From NCBI GenBank assembly GCA_947632315.1, contig CANROV010000021.1, positions 1 through 19,226 of the forward strand: DNA of 19,226 bases, given 5' to 3'. Shown here one piece after another: positions 15,367-19,226 of the stretch; position 1 is the first letter of the stretch, and every line of letters starts with the position of its first letter. The notes beneath the pieces are model-generated. The model ran no database searches. It was not told the origin of the DNA and was given only the letters and a program-made list of their open reading frames with translations. The position numbers and the translations under genes are program-made. This DNA is from Candidatus Gastranaerophilales bacterium. GTDB taxonomy: Bacteria > Cyanobacteriota > Vampirovibrionia > Gastranaerophilales > Gastranaerophilaceae.

Positions 15367-16404
15367 TTATCTTTCATATTTAATATTTTTATTTTTATTT
15401 TCAAGTTTTTTTAATTGTAATTTAAATAAAGGTTTAAAATTCATCAACTTTGATTCTTTAACTGTTCTATTTTTAAGTACATAAGAAATAAAGCTGTAAA
15501 TAGTACAAGTGATATTAAATTTTTTTGCCTGCGCCAAAAAGTAGTCAGACAAAAGGAAAATATGCTCAGAAACATCTTTGTTATTATATTTTCTTGCATA
15601 CTGAACTTCAATATCAAGTGCTATATCTTTTATGTTAAGTTTTTTCAACAAATCAAAGAATTTATCAATCTCATCAACATTATCATTAACACCGGGAATA
15701 ATAATATATTTAATTCTGACATTATAAGGATAATTTTTTGAAGCTTCTGCATAATTTTGTATATTTTTGCAAACAATATCAAAAGCATCAACATTTTTAA
15801 TTTTTTTATAAGTTTCTTTAGAGCCTGAATCGAGAGAAACAACGATAGTACCCATATTTTTAGCCAAAGCTTCTTCAACGGTTTTGCTATATTTTATGGC
15901 ACTGGTATGAACTCTTATCATAGTACCGTTTGAGGTCAACAAATGAACAAGCTCGTCAAAATTTTGCATTAAAGTAGGTTCACCGCCCTGCATAGTAGCT
16001 TCTCCACCCGGTTTATAATAACCTTTATCAATTAAATCTTTTACAATATTGTAAGTATCATAATTAACGCTTCCCGAACTTTGGTCATCACTGCAATAAA
16101 TACATTTTGCATTACAAGCACGACAATGAGAAAAATGGAATTCCGATATTTTTCTTTCACCTTTAAAAGAATACTCAAACATGTGATAGCAATTTTCACA
16201 GCTGTAAATAGTTTTTTCTTTTTGTGCTTCAATACGTTTTTGTTTTATATCAAACAGTTTTTCCCAATCAATAGGTTCACCGTTATAATTATCGATTAAC
16301 AGAGGTAAACCTCTGCCGTCATTATGAGAAATACAACAATCGCAAACCTTATTTGCTTCAAAATCTATTCCATTTTCAAGGAAAATACATCCGTTTTGAT
16401 TCAT
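15367..16404 (-). CDS. Radical SAM protein with additional Cys-rich N-terminal region
   Basis: The 345-residue enzyme carries the radical SAM cluster motif C97-x3-C101-x2-C104 (CNAKCIYC), then MQGGEPTLMQ for SAM binding and VVSLDSGSKETYKKIKN. Before the barrel lie extra cysteines C6, C21, C23, C24, C69, C72 and C94, able to hold one or more auxiliary Fe-S clusters in an inverted SPASM-like arrangement. Such proteins modify peptides or small molecules; the substrate here is unknown. An in-frame ATG lies at 16416, but it overlaps GAGG (16411-16414), which sits six bases before the ATG at 16404. The latter also gives an N-terminus MNQNGCIFLENG, so it is preferred. The gene lies beyond the rpmA terminator and is probably transcribed from its own promoter. 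Confidence 0.85.
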   Translation of the reverse strand: MNQNGCIFLENGIDFEANKVCDCCISHNDGRGLPLLIDNYNGEPIDWEKLFDIKQKRIEAQKEKTIYSCENCYHMFEYSFKGERKISEFHFSHCRACNAKCIYCSDDQSSGSVNYDTYNIVKDLIDKGYYKPGGEATMQGGEPTLMQNFDELVHLLTSNGTMIRVHTSAIKYSKTVEEALAKNMGTIVVSLDSGSKETYKKIKNVDAFDIVCKNIQNYAEASKNYPYNVRIKYIIIPGVNDNVDEIDKFFDLLKKLNIKDIALDIEVQYARKYNNKDVSEHIFLLSDYFLAQAKKFNITCTIYSFISYVLKNRTVKESKLMNFKPLFKLQLKKLENKNKNIKYER

Positions 16405-16452
16405 AAATGACCTCATAAATAATAAGTAAAAAGAATAATTATAGATAAAGAA

Positions 16453-16491
16453 AAAAGGGAAAAAACAGCAAAACGTTGTTTTTTCCCTTTT
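16453..16491 (-). terminator. Intrinsic terminator of the rplU-rpmA operon
   Basis: A perfect 15-bp stem (AAAAGGGAAAAAACA at 16453-16467 with its complement at 16477-16491) encloses a 9-base loop. On the minus strand it lies 14 bases past the rpmA stop and continues into a T-rich run, as expected for Rho-independent termination. The A-rich 5' flank makes the reverse direction plausible too. Confidence 0.85.
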
Positions 16492-16505
16492 AAACTTAAG
16501 ATAAT

Positions 16506-16760
16506 TTACTGTGCATAGACACTAACTTGTTTTCTGTCACGTCTATGAGGTTCAAATTTAACAACACCGTCAATTAAAGCGAAGAGGGTATAATCCTTAC
16601 CCATTCCGACATTGTTGCCGGGGTGAAATTTAGTACCTTTTTGACGAACAATAATGTTACCTGTAGTAACAGATTCTCCGCCGAATTTTTTAACGCCTAA
16701 ACGTTTACTTTCACTGTCGCGTCCGTTTTTACTGGAACCGACACCTTTCTTATGTGCCAT
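16506..16760 (-). CDS. rpmA: 50S ribosomal protein L27
   Basis: L27 reaches the peptidyl-transferase centre of the 50S subunit. The 84-residue product matches throughout: MAHKKGVGSSKNGRDSESKR, FGGESVTTGNIIVRQKGTKF, HPGNNVGMGKDYTLFALIDG and a basic C-terminus. The mature-type start MAHKKG means there is no N-terminal extension needing cleavage by Prp protease, unlike typical Bacillota. It follows rplU by 18 bases in the universal L21-L27 order, with AAGGAGA shortly before the start, and is closed by a strong terminator. Confidence 0.97.
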   Translation of the reverse strand: MAHKKGVGSSKNGRDSESKRLGVKKFGGESVTTGNIIVRQKGTKFHPGNNVGMGKDYTLFALIDGVVKFEPHRRDRKQVSVYAQ

Positions 16761-16778
16761 TGTAATATTCTCCTTAAA

Positions 16779-17138
16779 TTATTCTTCTGATGATGATTCT
16801 TGAGTATCTGACTTAGCCTTAGAAGCAGTAGTTCTAATTTTATTAATCATAACTCTGGTAAAATTTTGTCTGTGTCCTTGTTTTCTTCTATAGCCTTTTT
16901 TAGCTCTTTGTTTATAGACTAAGACTTTTTTAGTTTTATCGTGTTTAACGATGCTGCCTTCAACGCTGGCATTTTTAACAAACGGCTGACCGACTTTAGA
17001 TTTTTTACCGTTAACCAGCATAACAACATTTTCAAAAACGATTTTTGATTCAACATCATTTTCAAGTAATTCAATATCAACGTAACGACCTTCAGAAACC
17101 TGATATTGTTTTCCGCCTGTTTCAATAATTGCGAACAT
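16779..17138 (-). CDS. rplU: 50S ribosomal protein L21
   Basis: L21 binds 23S rRNA in the 50S subunit. The 119 residues begin MFAIIETGGKQYQVSEGRYV and contain the conserved KVLVYKQRAKKGYRRKQGHR and QNFTRVMINKI. A hydrophilic Ser/Glu-rich tail of about 16 residues (ASKAKSDTQESSSEE) extends beyond the conserved core. AAGGAA lies six bases before the ATG. The gene is first in the L21-L27 operon and is preceded by a leader of about 90 bases with a nested hairpin, suggesting autoregulation. Confidence 0.97.
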   Translation of the reverse strand: MFAIIETGGKQYQVSEGRYVDIELLENDVESKIVFENVVMLVNGKKSKVGQPFVKNASVEGSIVKHDKTKKVLVYKQRAKKGYRRKQGHRQNFTRVMINKIRTTASKAKSDTQESSSEE

Positions 17139-17228
17139 TATTAATTCCTTTCACTTGAGGCAGCCGCAGCATTAAAGCATTTAAGGGCGGCATACCCATC
17201 TACAACATGCATAATACAATATGCACTT
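17139..17228 (-). promoter_or_regulatory. rplU 5' leader with nested hairpin (candidate ribosomal-protein leader)
   Basis: The predicted leader is about 90 bases. Near its 5' end TGCATA and TATGCA (17208-17213, 17220-17225) pair across six bases. Closer to the gene, GCCGC/GCGGC (17163-17167, 17187-17191) enclose an inner TTAAA/TTTAA stem (17172-17176, 17180-17184) with a three-base loop. The ribosome-binding site lies after the second hairpin. L21 leaders are described in other bacteria; whether this one is homologous was not tested. Confidence 0.4.
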
Positions 17229-17363
17229 TCAAATAGTGTACCCTGCTAAAAATACATTGTCAACATGTATAATTAATTTATGCACAATATCATTAAACAT
17301 TTTATTAATATCATCAATTGATAAATCAAAAATATCAAAATTATCATCATTATTATTAGGCAT
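17229..17363 (-). CDS. Small leader-like ORF, copy B (44 codons, possibly decayed)
   Basis: This reads MPNNNDDNFDIFDLS then IDDINKMFNDIV, followed by HKLIIHVDNVFLAGYTI and stop. The first 27 codons parallel copy A upstream (23 of 27 residues identical), but the tail is unrelated and its codons contain the rplU -35 and -10 boxes. The ribosome-binding site is degraded (AGAG instead of AAAGGG). All six base changes from copy A within the shared coding part alter the amino acid, which does not suggest purifying selection on both copies. It may be a second precursor-like peptide or a truncated duplicate reading into intergenic DNA. Confidence 0.35.
   Translation of the reverse strand: MPNNNDDNFDIFDLSIDDINKMFNDIVHKLIIHVDNVFLAGYTI
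17235..17263 (-). promoter_or_regulatory. rplU-rpmA promoter
   Basis: On the minus strand a consensus TTGACA (17258-17263) is followed after exactly 17 bases by TACACT (17235-17240). Transcription should start near 17228. This is the best sigma-70 promoter in the window, as expected for ribosomal protein genes. It lies wholly inside the tail of small ORF copy B. Confidence 0.75.
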
Positions 17364-17393
17364 GTTAATTTCTCTTCAAATTTATCATTTTAC
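17281..17393. repeat. 113-bp direct repeat, copy B
   Basis: This is aligned without gaps to 17507-17619 with ten mismatches (about 91% identity). The repeat covers the last eight codons and stop of the ATP-grasp frame plus the leader-coding part of the small ORF. The two copies are offset by 226 bp. Confidence 0.9.
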
Positions 17394-17433
17394 TTGATTT
17401 CTTTGAATATCTATTATAATAAAACAATGTCAT
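17365..17433 (-). pseudogene. Remnant of a second ATP-grasp 3' end
   Basis: A 22-codon frame ends in KMINLKRN and stop, one base before the copy B ATG. This reproduces the junction between the intact ATP-grasp (ending KMINLKGN) and copy A. Upstream of that shared tail it reads MTLFYYNRYSKKSS and has no similarity to the ligase. It is best explained as the leftover end of a duplicated ATP-grasp gene whose body was deleted. Confidence 0.5.
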
Positions 17434-17436
17434 ATA

Positions 17437-17589
17437 TTAACAGACACCACTTCCGTCTGGCCTTGGTACCCGTGACGGATGCCCTTTTGCCAATCTGTCC
17501 GGAAATTGCACAATATCATTAAACATTTCATTAATATCATCAATTGATAAATCAGAAATATCAAAATTATCATTATTATTATTTTCCAT
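17437..17589 (-). CDS. Small leader/core-like peptide downstream of ATP-grasp, copy A (50 residues)
   Basis: The peptide has an acidic, Asn/Asp-rich N-terminal part: MENNNNDNFDISDLS, then the predicted amphipathic helix IDDINEMFNDIV. A sharply different basic, Pro/Gly-rich tail follows, QFPDRLAKGHPSRV then PRPDGSGVC, ending in a C-terminal cysteine. The ATG lies one base after the ATP-grasp stop, with GGG (17598-17600) eight bases upstream, so translation is probably coupled. The tail is encoded by a GC-rich stretch (37 of 62 bases at 17441-17502) unlike its surroundings. Acidic helical leader plus short distinct core beside an ATP-grasp ligase is the arrangement of a ribosomally made modified peptide. 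I recognise no known precursor family, and an unexpressed remnant remains possible. Confidence 0.5.
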   Translation of the reverse strand: MENNNNDNFDISDLSIDDINEMFNDIVQFPDRLAKGHPSRVPRPDGSGVC

Positions 17590-17619
17590 ATTAATTTCCC
17601 TTTAAGTTTATCATTTTAC
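17507..17619. repeat. 113-bp direct repeat, copy A
   Basis: This copy spans the 3' end of the intact ATP-grasp gene and the first 27 codons of small ORF copy A. The repeat stops at the same codon (GTG followed by CA) where the two peptide tails diverge. Confidence 0.9.
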
Positions 17620-18550
17620 CCAACTTGCACTGTATTTCTTCTTCTTTTTCCGAAAAGAAAATATAACCGGAATATGGAGTAAATGTCATTTCAACAAAAT
17701 ATAATTTATCTTTATATAACATCCAATCAATTCTAACACATTTGAAATCTTTAGCCAAAATTTTACTTAAATTATTTGCGGTTTTTAAAGCAGAAGAAAA
17801 TTCAAAATTAAAATTTTTGGATATATTTTCTAAAACTTTAGACTCATTTTCAATATCAGAATTAAGAATATTCGTTATAATATTGCTATTGTGTCTTAAG
17901 GAAGTATAAAAAGGCAAACCATTAAAACATAACATTTCAATATCCAAAGGTATTTCATTTTCATCTTGTAATAACTTTTCAATAATAATCTTTGGCTTTA
18001 TATTTATATACTGAGTTTCAAAATCACTATATCCGAAGAAAGACTGTATTAACCAGTTATCCATTACCATTTTGGTATATTTGAATATTTTTTTATTATC
18101 TAAAAATTTTTCTTTATTTTTAATAATAAACTGCCATTTACAACCGTGATTACATTTTACAATAAAACTATCAGGCAAAGTGTAAAAAGGGATATCATCA
18201 AATTTATCACCAATCCATAAAACAGGTTTTAAATATTCATCTCCTATTTTGTCTTTAATAAAATCACGAACTAAGACTTTGTCAGTAAGTTTTGATTTTA
18301 TTTCCTGGTTATCATAAATTTTTAACCATTGAATTTTTTCATTCAAAGTTTTCGGATGTTTTAAATTAAGTTTTTTACCTGTTTTAATATAATAAGCATG
18401 ACAAAGATATTTAGCATAATCTTTAGGAGCAAGACTCATCATAAAAGGATAATCAAACACCGCACCGCCATTTCTTATGCTGGTTATATTTGATAAAATA
18501 AATTCATCTGTTTTTTTAAAAGAATCAAATATTTTAAAAATATTAATCAT
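17591..18550 (-). CDS. TupA-like ATP-grasp ligase
   Basis: TupA-like proteins are ATP-grasp carboxylate-amine ligases named after Bacillus teichuronopeptide synthesis and common in surface-polysaccharide loci. The 319 residues show the family signature YYIKTGKKLNLKHPKTLNEK and IQWLKIYD (up to 80). The nucleotide-binding part has FIVKCNHGCKWQFIIKNK. The metal-binding C-terminal part has DIEMLCFNGLPFY and FKCVRIDWMLYKDKLYFVEM, followed by TFTPYSGY. There is no signal peptide. Unlike usual TupA loci no glycosyltransferase is adjacent; instead a 50-residue leader-like peptide follows one base after the stop. That suggests the ligase may act on a peptide, or that the locus is a fragment of a polysaccharide cluster. 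The gene is divergent from a secreted repeat protein. Confidence 0.8.
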   Translation of the reverse strand: MINIFKIFDSFKKTDEFILSNITSIRNGGAVFDYPFMMSLAPKDYAKYLCHAYYIKTGKKLNLKHPKTLNEKIQWLKIYDNQEIKSKLTDKVLVRDFIKDKIGDEYLKPVLWIGDKFDDIPFYTLPDSFIVKCNHGCKWQFIIKNKEKFLDNKKIFKYTKMVMDNWLIQSFFGYSDFETQYINIKPKIIIEKLLQDENEIPLDIEMLCFNGLPFYTSLRHNSNIITNILNSDIENESKVLENISKNFNFEFSSALKTANNLSKILAKDFKCVRIDWMLYKDKLYFVEMTFTPYSGYIFFSEKEEEIQCKLGKMINLKGN

Positions 18551-18558
18551 AATTTAAT

Positions 18559-18586
18559 ATTATATACAAAAATATTTTTATTACAA
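18559..18586 (-). promoter_or_regulatory. Promoter of the ATP-grasp gene
   Basis: On the minus strand TTGTAA (18581-18586) is followed after 16 bases by TATAAT (18559-18564). The predicted start of transcription lies within a few bases of the ATG at 18550, and no Shine-Dalgarno sequence is present, so the message may be leaderless. Confidence 0.5.
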
Positions 18587-18624
18587 GAATAAATAAAAAT
18601 AGCAAAAATTTTTTTTTAATGTTT

Positions 18625-18630
18625 TATAAT
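18625..18630 (+). promoter_or_regulatory. Candidate -10 box of the secreted repeat protein gene
   Basis: TATAAT lies 33 bases before the ATG at 18664, with strong ribosome-binding sequences AAAAGGGG (18645-18652) and AAAGGG (18653-18658) following. No good -35 element is seen in the T-run upstream. Confidence 0.35.
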
Positions 18631-18663
18631 AAAAGAAATAAAAGAAAAGGGGAAAGGGCAGAA

Positions 18664-19226
18664 ATGAAAATTCAAAACATTAATAATCATTCTTTTTTAA
18701 AAAACAGTTTAAAAAAATTACAAAACAAAAACAGCAATGTTAATCTTGGAAATTCCAAAATAAACAAAAAATTAGTAGCAGTACCTGCATTATTATTAGC
18801 TGCAATATTAGGAATTAGTACAATACCGCAAAAAGCTGCAGCACCAAATAAGACAAATTCCAACTCAATATCAAATTCAGAAAATTATGTTGAAAACGAA
18901 CAAATATACCCGCAGATCGCCCCAACAGCTCCTACCGATATAGATGAACAAACAATACCGAGTGATTATGGTGTTATCGATGACACACCGATGTTTTACG
19001 ACCCAAATTCTATAGACTATATTTATAAAAATGATTCACAAGAACCAAGCGATAATAATACTGACACACAAGAATTTCCCAATCCGGGGCCGACTGCTCC
19101 CACTGATACACCGGAAAAACCGGACCCTGTTTTTATTGATGATACTCCTATGTTTTACGACCCAAATTCTATAGACTATATTTATAAAAATGATTCACAA
19201 GAACCAAGCGATAATAATACTGACAC
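18664..19226 (+). CDS. Secreted Asp/Asn/Pro-rich repeat protein (3' end outside the window)
   Basis: The open frame runs off the window after 187 complete codons. It begins MKIQNINNHSFLKNSLKKLQ, a long polar and basic N-region. A hydrophobic stretch LVAVPALLLAAILGIS (about 37-52) follows, ending near Ala-Ala-Ala, consistent with a Sec signal peptide. The exported part is rich in Thr, Pro, Asp, Asn and Ser, with a 53-residue repeat centred on IDDTPMFYDPNSIDYIYKN and linked by PTAPTD-type spacers. No known domain or anchor is visible in the part present. A surface or extracellular protein is inferred. It is divergent from the ATP-grasp gene. Confidence 0.7.
   Translation, partial: MKIQNINNHSFLKNSLKKLQNKNSNVNLGNSKINKKLVAVPALLLAAILGISTIPQKAAAPNKTNSNSISNSENYVENEQIYPQIAPTAPTDIDEQTIPSDYGVIDDTPMFYDPNSIDYIYKNDSQEPSDNNTDTQEFPNPGPTAPTDTPEKPDPVFIDDTPMFYDPNSIDYIYKNDSQEPSDNNTD
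18976..19226 (+). repeat. 159-bp tandem coding repeat (one full unit, second cut by window)
   Basis: Unit 1 spans 18976-19134 and unit 2 starts at 19135. From 18991 and 19150 onwards the two are identical over all 77 bases visible (to 19067 and 19226). The perfect DNA identity, including third positions, indicates recent duplication or gene conversion. Confidence 0.9.

Noticed and set aside
17139..17590. Degraded insertion sequence or CRISPR-like repeat as an explanation for the duplicated 113-bp sequence
   Set aside because: Only two copies were seen, with no terminal inverted repeats, no transposase fragment and no regular spacing. The repeat boundaries follow the ATP-grasp/peptide gene junction instead.

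Overview
This is a chromosomal window from a very AT-rich bacterium. The lineage is inferred, not proven. My best guess is a non-photosynthetic relative of Cyanobacteria (Melainabacteria / Gastranaerophilales type). The short SSB has the cyanobacterial-style 'DPEVKYFESGKV' signature. L27 starts directly at MAHKKG, without the N-terminal extension typical of Bacillota. A small orphan protein opens with 'MRISPISFGS', which recalls the short N-terminal Phe-Gly signatures I associate with that group. An unusual low-GC Bacillota-like genome cannot be excluded.

Layout. At the left edge, the first 23 codons of a class I fumarate hydratase alpha subunit run off the minus strand, divergent from rsmE and an HD-domain CCA-adding enzyme. 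A clear promoter then drives a tight run: ssb, a four-carbon acid sugar kinase, a PdxA2-type dehydrogenase and a LipM-like octanoyl/lipoyl transferase. After a convergent orphan come an active/inactive pair of M16 peptidases, a long TPR protein, a hot-dog thioesterase and a second TPR protein. Next are a KDG-kinase-like PfkB enzyme and an overlapping CsaB-type polysaccharide pyruvyl transferase.

From about 13.7 kb the genes lie on the minus strand: a sigma-28 (FliA/WhiG) family factor, a GNAT-like protein, a radical SAM protein with an extra Cys-rich N-terminus, and the rplU-rpmA operon. That operon has a near-consensus promoter, a structured leader and a strong terminator.

The most unusual part is 17.2-18.6 kb. 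A TupA-like ATP-grasp ligase is followed one base later by a 50-codon ORF. That ORF has an acidic, leader-like N-terminus and a short Pro/Gly/Arg-rich tail ending in Cys, encoded by a GC-rich structured block. The ATP-grasp 3' end plus the leader-coding part is duplicated 226 bp downstream (113 bp, about 91% identical), with a completely different tail. The second tail runs into the rplU promoter. This looks like a peptide-modifying ligase with leader/core-type substrates, or the decaying remains of a duplicated surface-polysaccharide gene; both readings are kept open. Divergently, at the right edge, begins a secreted repetitive protein with a 53-residue repeat.

No tRNA, rRNA, CRISPR array or intact insertion sequence was recognised.
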